Origin: Rhodocyclaceae bacterium
Lineage (GTDB): Bacteria > Pseudomonadota > Gammaproteobacteria > Burkholderiales > Rhodocyclaceae
Assembly (NCBI GenBank): GCA_016704145.1
Contig: JADJAS010000003.1
Span: 121,967 to 185,966, forward strand
DNA: 64,000 bases
Direction of reading: 5' to 3'
Both the position numbers and the translations under genes were made by a program. The notes under the pieces were generated by a model. That model had not been told where the DNA came from and searched no databases. It saw only the letters and a program-made list of their open reading frames with translations. Shown here one piece after another: positions 18,370 to 27,794 of the stretch; the stretch's first letter is position 1, and each line of letters starts with the position of its first letter.

Positions 18370-19962
18370 ATGGCGTCCGAATTCCTGAAGCGCTTCGACG
18401 TCCTTGTTTTCGGCAGCGGCCTGGCCGGTCAGGCAGTGGCGCTACGGCTGGCCGACACGCATCGCGTTGCCCTGGTGACCAAACGCGCCATCGATGACTC
18501 GGCGACGGCGCGGGCGCAAGGTGGTATCGCGGCGGTGCTCAACGATGCCGATTCGATTGCAGCCCATATCCAGGACACCCTCACCGCCGGCGCCGGACTT
18601 TGCGATCCCCTGGCCACCCGCTTCGTGGTCGAGCGGGGGCGCGAGGCGATCGAATGGCTGATCGCGCAAGGCGTGCCTTTCACGCGCGGCGAGTCGGGCT
18701 ACCACCTGACGCGCGAGGGCGGCCACAGCCACCGTCGCGTCATCCATGTCGCCGACGCGACCGGTGCGGCCGTCCAGCAGACCTTGACCAACAAGGTGCG
18801 CGGCCATCCCAACATCACGGTGCTCGAGCGGCACATCGTCATTGACCTCGTGACCGGAGCCAAGCTCGGTCTGAACGACAACCGCTGCTGGGGAGCTTAC
18901 GTCCTGGATCTGGACGAGGATCGCGTCATGACGCTCGCGGCGCCGAACACCGTGATCGCCACCGGTGGCGCGGGCAAGGTCTACCTTTACACGACCAACC
19001 CCGATACCGCCACGGGCGACGGCATCGCCATGGCCTGGCGCGCCGGCTGCCGGGTCGAGAACATGGAGTTCATCCAGTTCCACCCCACCTGCCTGTACCA
19101 CCCGGATGCCAAGTCGTTCCTGATCACCGAAGCAATGCGCGGCGAAGGCGGTCTCCTGCGGCTGAGGGACGGGACTCGTTTCATGCCCGATCACGACTCG
19201 CGCGCCGAACTGGCCCCACGCGACGTGGTGGCCCGCGCCATCGATTTCGAGATGAAGCGGCATGGCCTTGACTGCGTATTTCTCGACATGACCCACAAGG
19301 GCGAGGCGTTTCTGCGGGAACATTTCCCCAACATTCATGCCCGATGCGCGGAACTTGGCGTCGACATCGCCGCCGAACCGATCCCGGTGGTCCCGGCGGC
19401 GCATTACACCTGTGGCGGCATCAAGGTCGATCTGGCGGCGCGCACGGATATTCCGGGGCTGTACGCCATCGGCGAAGCCGCCTGCACGGGGCTGCACGGC
19501 GCCAATCGCCTGGCGAGCAATTCCCTGCTCGAATGCCTGGTGTTCGCCGAAGCCGTCGCCGCCAACATCGAGGCCCAGGCCCAGCAAACGCTCATCCCGC
19601 CGCGCCTGCCAGGCTGGGACGAAAGCCGCGTCGCCGACGCCGACGAGGAAATCGTCCTCTCGCACAACTGGGATGAATTGCGGCGTTTCATGTGGGACTA
19701 TGTCGGCATCGTGCGCACGAGCAAACGGCTCCAGCGGGCGATGAACCGGATCCGTCTGCTGGAACGCGAGATCGATGACTATTACGCCAATTTCAGGGTT
19801 TCCAACGACTTGATCGAGTTGCGCAACCTCGTGCAAACCGCCCACCTGATCGTGCTTAGCGCCATGCGGCGCAAGGAAAGCCGAGGCCTGCACTACAGCC
19901 GCGACTTTCCGGACATGCTGCCGAAAACCCGCGGCACCGTGCTCAGCCCCTCGCGGCGGTAA
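18370..19962 (+). CDS. nadB: L-aspartate oxidase
   Basis: NadB (530 residues) oxidises L-aspartate to iminoaspartate in the first step of NAD synthesis. The FAD-binding motif GSGLAGQAVALRLAD is at the N-terminus; ARAQGGIAAVL and the HTCGGIKVD region with the active-site Arg nearby are present, and the C-terminal helical domain is complete. It is divergent from rpoE, as in many proteobacteria. A possible -10 (TATATT) lies about 18 bp upstream. Confidence 0.96.
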   Translation: MASEFLKRFDVLVFGSGLAGQAVALRLADTHRVALVTKRAIDDSATARAQGGIAAVLNDADSIAAHIQDTLTAGAGLCDPLATRFVVERGREAIEWLIAQGVPFTRGESGYHLTREGGHSHRRVIHVADATGAAVQQTLTNKVRGHPNITVLERHIVIDLVTGAKLGLNDNRCWGAYVLDLDEDRVMTLAAPNTVIATGGAGKVYLYTTNPDTATGDGIAMAWRAGCRVENMEFIQFHPTCLYHPDAKSFLITEAMRGEGGLLRLRDGTRFMPDHDSRAELAPRDVVARAIDFEMKRHGLDCVFLDMTHKGEAFLREHFPNIHARCAELGVDIAAEPIPVVPAAHYTCGGIKVDLAARTDIPGLYAIGEAACTGLHGANRLASNSLLECLVFAEAVAANIEAQAQQTLIPPRLPGWDESRVADADEEIVLSHNWDELRRFMWDYVGIVRTSKRLQRAMNRIRLLEREIDDYYANFRVSNDLIELRNLVQTAHLIVLSAMRRKESRGLHYSRDFPDMLPKTRGTVLSPSRR

Positions 19963-20350
19963 CCGGCCACCTCAGGGCAACCCGTAGTCTCCGGTGCCCG
20001 TCGCCGGCCAGACTGTCGGGCGGGAGCACGACGGTTCGTGCCCCCCGCGCCGTGGCCAGCCGCAAGACGATCAGTCCGCCAAGCACAACGGTCGTTCCCG
20101 CCACCATTGCCTCGAGCGGTTCGCTCGATCGATCACGAACCTGCGCGCGGCCATGCCGATCGAGCGTGATTTCCGCCGGTGGCGTCGCGATCAGTTGCGC
20201 CGTCAGCGATACCACCAGCGCGGCCCAGGTCGCGAATTTGATGACCGGCGGGATATCGGCGGGTATCAACGCAAGGCCCGCCAGCGCATGCGCGAGGCAC
20301 AGCGCGACCATCAATAGCCACGACCGACGGACGGGAAGGTTGAGCGGCAC
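19943..20350 (-). CDS. YgfX-like small membrane protein
   Basis: A 135-residue protein with two adjacent membrane segments near the N-terminus (about 10-28 and 33-50) and a basic C-terminal part. Length and layout fit the YgfX/CptA family, often found next to nadB or rpoE in proteobacteria; sequence support is modest. The GTG at 20350 places the start after the fabF stop, while longer frames would run into fabF. Its 3' end overlaps nadB by 20 nt in convergent orientation. Confidence 0.55.
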   Translation of the reverse strand: MPLNLPVRRSWLLMVALCLAHALAGLALIPADIPPVIKFATWAALVVSLTAQLIATPPAEITLDRHGRAQVRDRSSEPLEAMVAGTTVVLGGLIVLRLATARGARTVVLPPDSLAGDGHRRLRVALRWPVTAARG

Positions 20351-20368
20351 GCTCGACAACGGCCGGGG

Positions 20369-20392
20369 AAAGTCAGACGCGGCGGAACGCCA
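20369..20392 (+). repeat. Copy 6 of the 24-bp dispersed element
   Basis: Matches 20 of 24 positions. It covers the last codons and the stop of fabF (LAFRRV then stop). Confidence 0.75.
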
Positions 20393-21605
20393 AGGTGCCG
20401 TTGGTGCCGCCGAAGCCGAAGTTGTTCTTGATGGCAATGTCGATCTTCATGTCGCGCGCGGTATTGGCGCAGTAGTCGAGATCGCACTCCGGATCCTGAT
20501 TGAAGATGTTGATGGTGGGTGGCGATACCTGATGATGCACGGCCAGCACGGTCAGCAACGATTCCAGGCCGCCGGCGCCGCCGAGTAGATGTCCCGTCAT
20601 CGATTTCGTGGAATTGACGACCAGTTTCCGTGCCGCGTCGCCAAGCGCCAGCTTGATGGCATCGGTTTCGTTCTTGTCGCCCAGCGGTGTGGACGTGCCA
20701 TGAGCATTGATGTACTGGACCTGATCCGGATTCAGGCCTGCGTCCTTGAGTGCGTTGAGCATGCTGCGCCGTGGACCGTCGGTATCGGGCGCGGTCATGT
20801 GGTAGGCATCGCCGCTCATGCCGAAACCGACCACCTCGGCATAGATGCGGGCACCCCGCTGCCTGGCCTGCTGGTACTCCTCGAGCACCACCACGCCCGC
20901 ACCCTCGCCCAGCACGAAACCGTCGCGATCCTTGTCCCAGGGGCGGCTGGCCGTCGCGGGATCGTCGTTGCGGGTGGACAGGGCCTGCGCCGATGAAAAA
21001 CCGCCGATCGCCAGAGGCACGACCGTCGATTCGGCACCGCCGCAAATCATCACGTCGGCGTCGCCATGCTGGATCATGCGCAGACCGATGCCGATGGTGT
21101 GCAGACCGGTGCTGCAAGCGGTGACCACGGACAGGTTCGGGCCCTTGACGCCGAGCAGAATCGACAGATTGCCCGAGATCATGTTGATGATCGTGCCGGG
21201 AATGAAGAACGGCGAGATCTTGCGCGGACCACCCGCCAGAAAATCGCTGTGGGTCTCCTCGATCATTGGCAGGCCGCCGATGCCGGAGCCGATATTGACG
21301 CCGATGCGATCGGCGTTCTCCGGGGTCACCTCGAGCCCAGAGTCACGGAAGGCCTGGATACCCGCCGCCATGCCGTAATGAATGAACACGTCCATGCGCC
21401 GCGCTTCCTTGGGCGAGAGGTACTCGGCCACGTCGAAGCCCTTAACTTCGCCGGCGATACGCGACTTGAACGCCGCGGCGTCGAAGCGGCTGATCCGGAC
21501 AATGCCACTGGTGCCGGCGACGATGTTCCGCCAGGTATCGGCGACGTTGTTGCCCACCGGCGAAATGGCTCCCAGACCGGTGACGACGACTCTGCGACGC
21601 GACAA
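20373..21605 (-). CDS. fabF: Beta-ketoacyl-ACP synthase II
   Basis: FabF (410 residues) elongates acyl chains by condensation with malonyl-ACP. The catalytic Cys is in VVTACSTGLH, the two His in NAHGTSTPLGD and TGHLLGGAGG. It starts with TTG at 21605, preceded by GGAG at a spacing of 8. It closes the plsX-fabH-fabD-fabG-acpP-fabF operon. Confidence 0.96.
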   Translation of the reverse strand: MSRRRVVVTGLGAISPVGNNVADTWRNIVAGTSGIVRISRFDAAAFKSRIAGEVKGFDVAEYLSPKEARRMDVFIHYGMAAGIQAFRDSGLEVTPENADRIGVNIGSGIGGLPMIEETHSDFLAGGPRKISPFFIPGTIINMISGNLSILLGVKGPNLSVVTACSTGLHTIGIGLRMIQHGDADVMICGGAESTVVPLAIGGFSSAQALSTRNDDPATASRPWDKDRDGFVLGEGAGVVVLEEYQQARQRGARIYAEVVGFGMSGDAYHMTAPDTDGPRRSMLNALKDAGLNPDQVQYINAHGTSTPLGDKNETDAIKLALGDAARKLVVNSTKSMTGHLLGGAGGLESLLTVLAVHHQVSPPTINIFNQDPECDLDYCANTARDMKIDIAIKNNFGFGGTNGTLAFRRV

Positions 21606-21673
21606 GGTGATCTCCAGGAACTTGAAGAATACCCGCCTTCTTCCTTCAAGGCGGACCGGTTACCGCCCGGAAC

Positions 21674-21916
21674 TCAGGCTTTCTTGAGGTTGTTGTTGAT
21701 GTAATCGACCGCCTGTTGAACAGTGGTGATCTTCTCGGCCTCCTCGTCGGGGATCTCGCACTCGAACTCCTCCTCGAGCGCCATCACGAGCTCGACGGTA
21801 TCGAGGGAATCGGCGCCAAGGTCGTCGACGAAGGACGAGTCGATCTTGATATCGGCTTCGTTGACGCCCAGCTGCTCGGCCACGATTTTCTTGACGCGTT
21901 GTTCAATGTTCTCCAT
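21674..21916 (-). CDS. acpP: Acyl carrier protein
   Basis: An 80-residue ACP that carries acyl chains on a phosphopantetheine arm. The attachment serine is in LGADSLDTVELVMALEE. It has a strong ribosome binding site (GGAAGGAG) before the ATG, fitting its high expression, and lies between fabG and fabF in the usual order. Confidence 0.98.
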   Translation of the reverse strand: MENIEQRVKKIVAEQLGVNEADIKIDSSFVDDLGADSLDTVELVMALEEEFECEIPDEEAEKITTVQQAVDYINNNLKKA

Positions 21917-21998
21917 TTGTTGCTCCTTCCCTGAGATCGGGTGTGTAGTGAAAACTTTGCCATTTTACCAAAACCGGACTTGGCGCCGGTCCGGTTCC

Positions 21999-22745
21999 TC
22001 AAACCATGTACATGCCGCCATTGACGTGCAGGGTCACCCCGGTGATGTAGGCCGCCCCCGGACCCGCGAGGAAGGCGACCGCCGCCGCCACATCCTCGCC
22101 CTGTCCCAGCCGGCTGAGCGGAATGCGTTGCAGCAACGCACTGCGCTGATCGTCGGACAATGCCCGAGTCATGTCGGTGTCGATCAGTCCGGGCGCCACG
22201 CAGTTCACGGTGATGTTGCGGCTGCCGAGTTCCTGCGCCAGCGAGCGGCTGAGGCCCTCGACGCCGGCCTTGGCGGCCGTGTAGTTCGCCTGCCCGGGAT
22301 TGCCGGACGACGCCACGACCGAGGTGATGTTGATGATGCGGCCGTGGCGCGCCTTCATCATGCCGCGCATGACCAATTTCGAGAGACGAAAAACCGCCTT
22401 GAGATTGGTCTCCATCACCGCGTCCCAATCGTCGTCCTTCATGCGCATGGCCAGGTTGTCGCGGGTGATGCCGGCGTTGTTGACCAGCACGGTGACGGCG
22501 CCGAAACGCTTATCGATCTCGCCGATCACCGCCTCGCAGGCAGCCTGATCGGTAACGTCCAACTTCGCACCCCATCCTTGCAGGCCCGCTTCGTCGAAGC
22601 CGTTCTGGATGTCGGTGGCGCCGGCTTCCGAGGTCGCGGTACCGATCACGGTGGCACCGGTGCGGCCCAAACCGAGCGCGATGGCACGGCCGATGCCGCG
22701 GGAAACACCGGTGACCAGGGCAAGTTGTCCAGCCAGTAACGTCAT
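21999..22745 (-). CDS. fabG: 3-oxoacyl-ACP reductase FabG
   Basis: FabG (248 residues), an NADPH-dependent short-chain dehydrogenase. The cofactor motif TGVSRGIGRAIA, the NNAG motif, and the catalytic Ser, Tyr and Lys (ITSVVASSGNPGQANYTAAKAG) are visible. The start overlaps the fabD stop by 4 nt. Confidence 0.97.
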   Translation of the reverse strand: MTLLAGQLALVTGVSRGIGRAIALGLGRTGATVIGTATSEAGATDIQNGFDEAGLQGWGAKLDVTDQAACEAVIGEIDKRFGAVTVLVNNAGITRDNLAMRMKDDDWDAVMETNLKAVFRLSKLVMRGMMKARHGRIINITSVVASSGNPGQANYTAAKAGVEGLSRSLAQELGSRNITVNCVAPGLIDTDMTRALSDDQRSALLQRIPLSRLGQGEDVAAAVAFLAGPGAAYITGVTLHVNGGMYMV

Positions 22746-23680
22746 GTTCCACCCTTGGCCAATGCAAGCGCGGCCTCCAGTCCGGCAAGGTCGCTCATCG
22801 CGCCACCGGCCAAGCCGTCGGCGCAACGCTTGACCAGTCCGGCCAGCACCTTGCCCGGGCCGCACTCGAAGACATGGGTGACGCCCGCGGCCTGCATGGC
22901 GCGCATGGTTTCGACCCACCGCACCGGCGACGCGGCCTGCCGAACCAAGGCGGCGCGGATCGCGTCGGGCTCGCTGACGGTGGCGACATCGACATTGTTC
23001 ACCACCGGAGTCAGGGGTGGCGACACGCCGACTTCCGCCAGCCGCGCCCGCAGTTTGTCGGCCGCCGGCTGCATCAGTGCGCAATGGAACGGCGCCGACA
23101 CCGGCAGCATCACGGCGCGCTTGGCGCCCTGGCCCTTGCAAGCCTCGGCGGCGCGCTCGACAGCGGCCTTGTGGCCGGCGATCACGGTTTGCTCCGGGGA
23201 ATTGAAGTTGACCGCCTCGACCACCTGCCCCCGGGCGGCGTCGTCGCAGGCGGCCTTCACCAGTTTGGCGTCAAGCCCCAGCACGGCCGCCATCGCGCCC
23301 GTTCCCGCCGGCACCGCTTCCTGCATTGCCCTGGCGCGCAATTCGACCAGCGGCACCGCGTCCTTCAGCGTCAAGGCGCCGGCCGCCACCAGCGCGGCGT
23401 ATTCGCCCAGGCTATGTCCGGCCATCATGGCCGGTTGCGGGCCACTTTTTTCCTGCCATAACCGCCAGACCGCAACCCCCGCGGTCAGCATCAGCGGCTG
23501 AGTGTTGACCGTCTGATTCAACGCCTCGGCCGGACCTTCGTTGGCCAGTTGCCAGAGGTCGCGGCCCAGCGCGGCCGACGCTTCGTCGAATGTGGCGCGA
23601 ATCACCGGGCTATCGCCGTAGGCGGTCATCATGCCCAGGGATTGGGAGCCCTGGCCGGGAAAAATCAGCGCGAATTTCAT
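22742..23680 (-). CDS. fabD: Malonyl-CoA:ACP transacylase
   Basis: FabD (312 residues) loads malonyl groups onto ACP. The N-terminus has FPGQGSQSLGM, the catalytic Ser is in GHSLGEYAALVAAG, and the catalytic His is in APFHCALM. A copy of the 24-bp element encodes VGVSPPLTP, a spot between conserved blocks. Confidence 0.97.
   Translation of the reverse strand: MKFALIFPGQGSQSLGMMTAYGDSPVIRATFDEASAALGRDLWQLANEGPAEALNQTVNTQPLMLTAGVAVWRLWQEKSGPQPAMMAGHSLGEYAALVAAGALTLKDAVPLVELRARAMQEAVPAGTGAMAAVLGLDAKLVKAACDDAARGQVVEAVNFNSPEQTVIAGHKAAVERAAEACKGQGAKRAVMLPVSAPFHCALMQPAADKLRARLAEVGVSPPLTPVVNNVDVATVSEPDAIRAALVRQAASPVRWVETMRAMQAAGVTHVFECGPGKVLAGLVKRCADGLAGGAMSDLAGLEAALALAKGGT
23007..23030 (+). repeat. 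Copy 7 of the 24-bp dispersed element
   Basis: Matches 19 of 24 positions, inside fabD. Confidence 0.65.
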
Positions 23681-23690
23681 GGTCGAACCC

Positions 23691-24659
23691 TCAATATCTC
23701 AACAGGGTGGCGCCCCAGGTGAAGCCGCCGCCGACGCCCTCCAGCAGCACCGTATCGCCGCGCCGGATGCTGCCTTCCCGCACCGCCTCGTCGAGCGCGA
23801 GGGGAATGGACGCCGCGGAGGTATTGCCATGGGCATGAACCTTGAGAATGCACTTGCCCTCGGGCAAGCCAAGTTTCTTCGCCGTGGCCTGGATGATGCG
23901 CACGTTGGCCTGATGCGGGATCAGCCAGTCGATCTGGTCGCGGGTCATGGCCGCCGCGGCAATGACTTCGTGGGCGACCTCGGCCAGCACCTTGACGGCG
24001 AACTTGAATACCGCCTGACCATCCATGCGCAGCAGCGGATCGCCGGTCGGCTGGCCGCAGGCAAGATGGCCGGGCACGGCCAGTATCTTGTTGTAGCTGC
24101 CGTCGGCGTGCAACGCCGACGCCAGGATGCCCGGTTCGCCGGCCGCCTCGAGCACGACCGCGCCGGCGCCGTCGCCGAACAACACGCAGGTGCCGCGATC
24201 TTTCCAGTCGAGGATGCGCGAGAACACCTCGGCACCCACCACCAGGGCGCGGCGGGTGGACCCGGCGCGAATGAACTTCTCGGCGACACCCAGGGCATAG
24301 ACAAAGCCGCTACAAACGGCCTGCACGTCGAACGCGGCGGCGCCGTTGCGGATGCCGAGTTTGTCCTGCAATAGGGTCGCCGTGCTCGGGAAAATGTAAT
24401 CCGGCGTCGACGTGGCGACGATCACCAGGTCGATGTCCTCGGCGGCGCAACCGGCCGCGGCCAGCGCCCGCCGGGCCGCCTCGAGCGCCAGATCGGAAGA
24501 ATTGACGCCGGGGCCGGCGATATGCCGCGTCTGGATACCGGTACGCTCGACGATCCATTCGTCGGTGGAGTCGAGCCCGTGCGCGGCGATCAACGCCTCG
24601 TTGCCGACTGGCGGGCCTGGCAGGAAACTGCCGGTGCCGGCAATCCTCGCGTACATCAT
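23691..24659 (-). CDS. fabH: Beta-ketoacyl-ACP synthase III
   Basis: FabH (322 residues) starts fatty acid synthesis by condensing acetyl-CoA with malonyl-ACP. The catalytic Cys is in VQAVCSGFVYAL, His in IPHQANVRI and Asn in HGNTSAASIP. The start ATGATG overlaps the plsX stop. Confidence 0.97.
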   Translation of the reverse strand: MMYARIAGTGSFLPGPPVGNEALIAAHGLDSTDEWIVERTGIQTRHIAGPGVNSSDLALEAARRALAAAGCAAEDIDLVIVATSTPDYIFPSTATLLQDKLGIRNGAAAFDVQAVCSGFVYALGVAEKFIRAGSTRRALVVGAEVFSRILDWKDRGTCVLFGDGAGAVVLEAAGEPGILASALHADGSYNKILAVPGHLACGQPTGDPLLRMDGQAVFKFAVKVLAEVAHEVIAAAAMTRDQIDWLIPHQANVRIIQATAKKLGLPEGKCILKVHAHGNTSAASIPLALDEAVREGSIRRGDTVLLEGVGGGFTWGATLLRY

Positions 24660-25684
24660 GCCGCCACCGCGATGCCGTTGCCGGGATGAAGACGCGCCAT
24701 GCGCGCGGCGATTTTCTCGGGAAGACTTTCGCGCGCCGCTTCGGCGGCGCGCTCCAGCGCGCAACGAAAAGCATAGGCGTCGGCCGAGCCATGGCTCTTG
24801 AAGACGATGCCTTTCAGGCCGAGCAGGCTGGCGCCGTTGTAGGCGCGGTGATCGAAGCGCCGCTTGAAGGCGCGAATCACCGGCAGCGCCAGCAAGGCCG
24901 ACAGTTTGGTCAACAGGTTCCGCGAGAATTCTTCCTTGAGGCCGTTGGCGATCATCTGGGCCAGTCCTTCCGAGGACTTGAGCAGGACATTGCCGACAAA
25001 GCCGTCGCAGACCACGACATCGGCCGCGCCGCGCCAGATCTGGTCGCCTTCGACATTGCCGCAATAGTTGAGGCCGCTTTCCTTGAGCAGTTCCGCCGCC
25101 TGCTTGACGACATCGCTGCCCTTGATGTCCTCTTCGCCGATGTTGAGTAGACCAACGCGTGGACGCTCGCGATGCTCCAGGGACGACATCAGGAGCGTGC
25201 CCATGATGCCGAACTGGCACAAATGTTCGGCGGTGCAGTCGACGTTGGCACCTAGGTCGAGCACATAGCAATGCCCGTCGACCGTGGGCAGAATGGTGGC
25301 GATGGCCGGACGGTCGATGCCGGGCAGCGTCTTCAGCACGAAGCGCGATACAGCCATCAGGGCGCCGGTATTGCCCGCCGAAAGTGCTGCATTGGCCGTG
25401 CCGGCCTTGACCAGATCGACGGCGACCCGCATCGACGAGTCCTTCTTGTTCCGCATCGCGATGGCCACGGAATCGTGCATTTCCACCACTTCGCTGGCCG
25501 CATGGACCCGCAGTCGGCTCGCCACGCCGCCCTCGCCGCGCAGATGGGCGCGGATGTCCGGCTCCTTGCCGACGAGGATGGCGGAACAGTCCGGGTCGCG
25601 GCCGAGAAATTCGACGACTGCGGGAACGGTGACCGAGGGGCCATGGTCACCGCCCATGCAATCCACTGCAATGGTAATGGGCAT
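24656..25684 (-). CDS. plsX: Phosphate acyltransferase PlsX
   Basis: PlsX (342 residues) converts acyl-ACP to acyl-phosphate, the donor for PlsY in phospholipid synthesis. The N-terminus AVDCMGGDHGP and the ALSAGNTGALMA motif are diagnostic. It lies between rpmF and fabH, the standard order. Confidence 0.97.
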   Translation of the reverse strand: MPITIAVDCMGGDHGPSVTVPAVVEFLGRDPDCSAILVGKEPDIRAHLRGEGGVASRLRVHAASEVVEMHDSVAIAMRNKKDSSMRVAVDLVKAGTANAALSAGNTGALMAVSRFVLKTLPGIDRPAIATILPTVDGHCYVLDLGANVDCTAEHLCQFGIMGTLLMSSLEHRERPRVGLLNIGEEDIKGSDVVKQAAELLKESGLNYCGNVEGDQIWRGAADVVVCDGFVGNVLLKSSEGLAQMIANGLKEEFSRNLLTKLSALLALPVIRAFKRRFDHRAYNGASLLGLKGIVFKSHGSADAYAFRCALERAAEAARESLPEKIAARMARLHPGNGIAVAA

Positions 25685-25734
25685 CGTGAAAACAACCGGA
25701 CGCCAAAACGCCCGGCCGCGCTCGTCTTGATGAA

Positions 25735-25914
25735 CTACTCGCCCTTGCCCTTCAGAACCTTCTTGCCCCGATAGACGCCGGACGGCGATACATGGTGGCG
25801 CAGATGGACTTCCCCGGTCGTTGACTCGACGGCAAGCGGCGGATTGGACAGGAAGTCATGCGCCCGATGCATGCCGCGCTTGGACGGAGATTTCTTGTTC
25901 TGTTGTACAGCCAT
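25735..25914 (-). CDS. rpmF: 50S ribosomal protein L32
   Basis: A 59-residue ribosomal protein starting MAVQQNKKSPSKRGMHRAHD. It lacks the zinc-binding cysteines of some L32 forms. It sits between yceD and plsX and 2 nt after the yceD stop. Confidence 0.96.
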   Translation of the reverse strand: MAVQQNKKSPSKRGMHRAHDFLSNPPLAVESTTGEVHLRHHVSPSGVYRGKKVLKGKGE

Positions 25915-25916
25915 GG

Positions 25917-26438
25917 TCAAACTCCTTTCTTAAACTCGGCCAGCACCGCGAACGGCGACGGCTCACATTCATCCGGCGCCGTCGTTGGGGCGGCGCACGC
26001 CTCGTGCCGGGGCGCCAACGGCAGCGCCAGCAACACTTCTTCCTCGATCAGCGGCAGCAACGCCATGTCCACCTCGGCGACGATGGCATCGAAACCATCC
26101 GCGGCCATCTCGTCCTCCGGCCATGGTTCATCCCGCCGCACCAGCAGCAGATGAACCCCGACATCGAGCGCTTGGATCATTGGCTCGAGGCAGCGCTGGC
26201 AACGCAGACTCAACTGCCCCGAGACGCCGAGATCCAGCCAACACTTGCCCTCGTCATCACGGCGACCGGCGATTGTCCATGCCAGCTGCCCGGCCATCTC
26301 GGCGAGGTCGTCGGCCAGACGGGACAGCGCCGATACCTCGACACTGCCCGACAAACATCGTCCGTCGCGCGCGAACTCGATACCGTCGATCGCCGCCGGA
26401 ACCGCCTGATCGGCCTGCTGGGCTGCCTGGAACACCAT
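25917..26438 (-). CDS. yceD: YceD family protein (DUF177)
   Basis: A 173-residue protein of the YceD/DUF177 family, linked to 23S rRNA processing or assembly in plants and bacteria. The conserved CQRCLEP motif is present near residue 84, and the acidic middle part is typical. It is the first gene of the rpmF-plsX-fab operon; the 48-bp gap to the divergent maf holds the promoters. Confidence 0.9.
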   Translation of the reverse strand: MVFQAAQQADQAVPAAIDGIEFARDGRCLSGSVEVSALSRLADDLAEMAGQLAWTIAGRRDDEGKCWLDLGVSGQLSLRCQRCLEPMIQALDVGVHLLLVRRDEPWPEDEMAADGFDAIVAEVDMALLPLIEEEVLLALPLAPRHEACAAPTTAPDECEPSPFAVLAEFKKGV

Positions 26439-26486
26439 AAACGGTGAATGTTATCATGCCGCCACTTTTTACGTCAAAACAAAAAG

Positions 26487-27065
26487 ATGCCGACGATCGT
26501 GCTCGCCTCCACCTCGCCTTTCCGCCGCGAACTGCTCGGCCGTCTGGGCTTGCCTTTTGAAGCCGTGGCGCCCGACGTCGACGAATCGTCACTGGTGGGC
26601 GAGTCCCCGGTCGCCACCGCCGAGCGGCTTTCGGTAGCCAAGGCTCGTGCCGTCACCCACCGCCACCCGGAAGCATTGATCATCGGTTCGGATCAGGTCG
26701 CCTATCTGGGCGAATCGCGCTTTGGCAAGCCCGCAACGCGACAGAATGCCATCGCTCAACTGCGGGCAATGAGCGGAAAAGCGGTGATTTTCCATACCGG
26801 CTTGTGCTTGCTCAATGCCGCCACTGGCCGCCTGCACCTGCGCGGCGTGCCCACCGAAGTCCGTTTCCGCGAGCTTGCCGACGCCGAGATCCTGCGCTAC
26901 CAGGACAAGGAGAATGCGCTCAACTGCGCCGGCAGCGCCCGCTCGGAGGGCTTGGGCATCAGCCTGCTCGAGTACATGCGCGGCGACGATCCCAACGCCC
27001 TGGTCGGCCTGCCGCTGATCGCCCTGTGCGAGATGCTGCGCGCCGAGGGCGTTCAGCTTCCCTGA
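26487..27065 (+). CDS. Maf-family nucleotide pyrophosphatase (YceF type)
   Basis: A 192-residue house-cleaning pyrophosphatase, by sequence of the YceF branch that hydrolyses m7GTP. The N-terminus LASTSPFRRELLGRLG and the GSDQVAYL motif are present, as is the YQDKENALNCAGS loop. The ATG at 26487 follows an A-rich stretch and matches the family start. Confidence 0.93.
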   Translation: MPTIVLASTSPFRRELLGRLGLPFEAVAPDVDESSLVGESPVATAERLSVAKARAVTHRHPEALIIGSDQVAYLGESRFGKPATRQNAIAQLRAMSGKAVIFHTGLCLLNAATGRLHLRGVPTEVRFRELADAEILRYQDKENALNCAGSARSEGLGISLLEYMRGDDPNALVGLPLIALCEMLRAEGVQLP

Positions 27066-27077
27066 TCGCAGCCCCCG

Positions 27078-27785
27078 ATGGCGGGCACGCTCTACCTGAT
27101 CCCGTCGGCTCTCGGCGAGCGTCCCTGGACGGATTATCTGCCGGCGGCCACGCAAGCCGTCGCCTGCCGGCTGCGGCGCTTCGTCGTCGAGAACGCCAAG
27201 ACCACTCGCGCCGAATTGAAGCGCCTGGGCCACCCGCTGCCATTGCGCGATCTGGCCATCGAACAGTTGTCCGAAAGGCTATCGCCCGACGAGATCGGCC
27301 GCCTGCTGGCGCCACTGCTCGCGGGCGAGGATGTCGGCCTGCTGTCGGAGGCGGGCTGTCCGGGCGTCGCCGACCCCGGCGCGGCGATCGTCCGCCGCGC
27401 CCATGCCCTGGGTATCGCCGTCAAGCCGCTGGTCGGCCCTTCTTCACTGCTGCTGGCCTTGATGGCTTCCGGCCTGGAAGGGCAGCGCTTCGCCTTCCAC
27501 GGCTACCTGCCCGCTCGCGAACCGGATCGGCAACGGCGCATCGTCGAACTCGAAGGGGAATCGTCGCGCCTCGACCAGACACAAATATTCATCGAGGCGC
27601 CCTATCGGAACGATGCGCTGCTGGCGGCCTTGCTGGCGGCCTGCCAGCCGGCGACGCGACTTTGCTTGGCCACCGATCTGACTACGGCGGAAGAAACCAT
27701 CACCACACGCGCCATCGGCGATTGGCGACGACTGACTTTGCCGAAACTCGACCGGCAGCCAACGGTATTCCTGATGCTGGGGTGA
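27078..27785 (+). CDS. RsmI-like SAM-dependent methyltransferase
   Basis: A 235-residue tetrapyrrole-methylase-fold protein related to RsmI, which methylates C1402 of 16S rRNA. LLSEAGCPGVADPG and LVGPSSLLLALMASG are the SAM-binding regions. It is shorter than true RsmI (about 280) and is the smaller paralogue often found downstream of maf, so the substrate is uncertain. It starts 12 bp after maf. Confidence 0.85.
   Translation: MAGTLYLIPSALGERPWTDYLPAATQAVACRLRRFVVENAKTTRAELKRLGHPLPLRDLAIEQLSERLSPDEIGRLLAPLLAGEDVGLLSEAGCPGVADPGAAIVRRAHALGIAVKPLVGPSSLLLALMASGLEGQRFAFHGYLPAREPDRQRRIVELEGESSRLDQTQIFIEAPYRNDALLAALLAACQPATRLCLATDLTTAEETITTRAIGDWRRLTLPKLDRQPTVFLMLG
27717..27740 (-). repeat. Possible decayed copy of the 24-bp dispersed element
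   Basis: Only the AAAGTCAG core and part of the middle match (15 of 24). It lies near the 3' end of the RsmI-like gene, a typical location for other copies. Confidence 0.3.
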
Positions 27786-27794
27786 GCGGCGGGG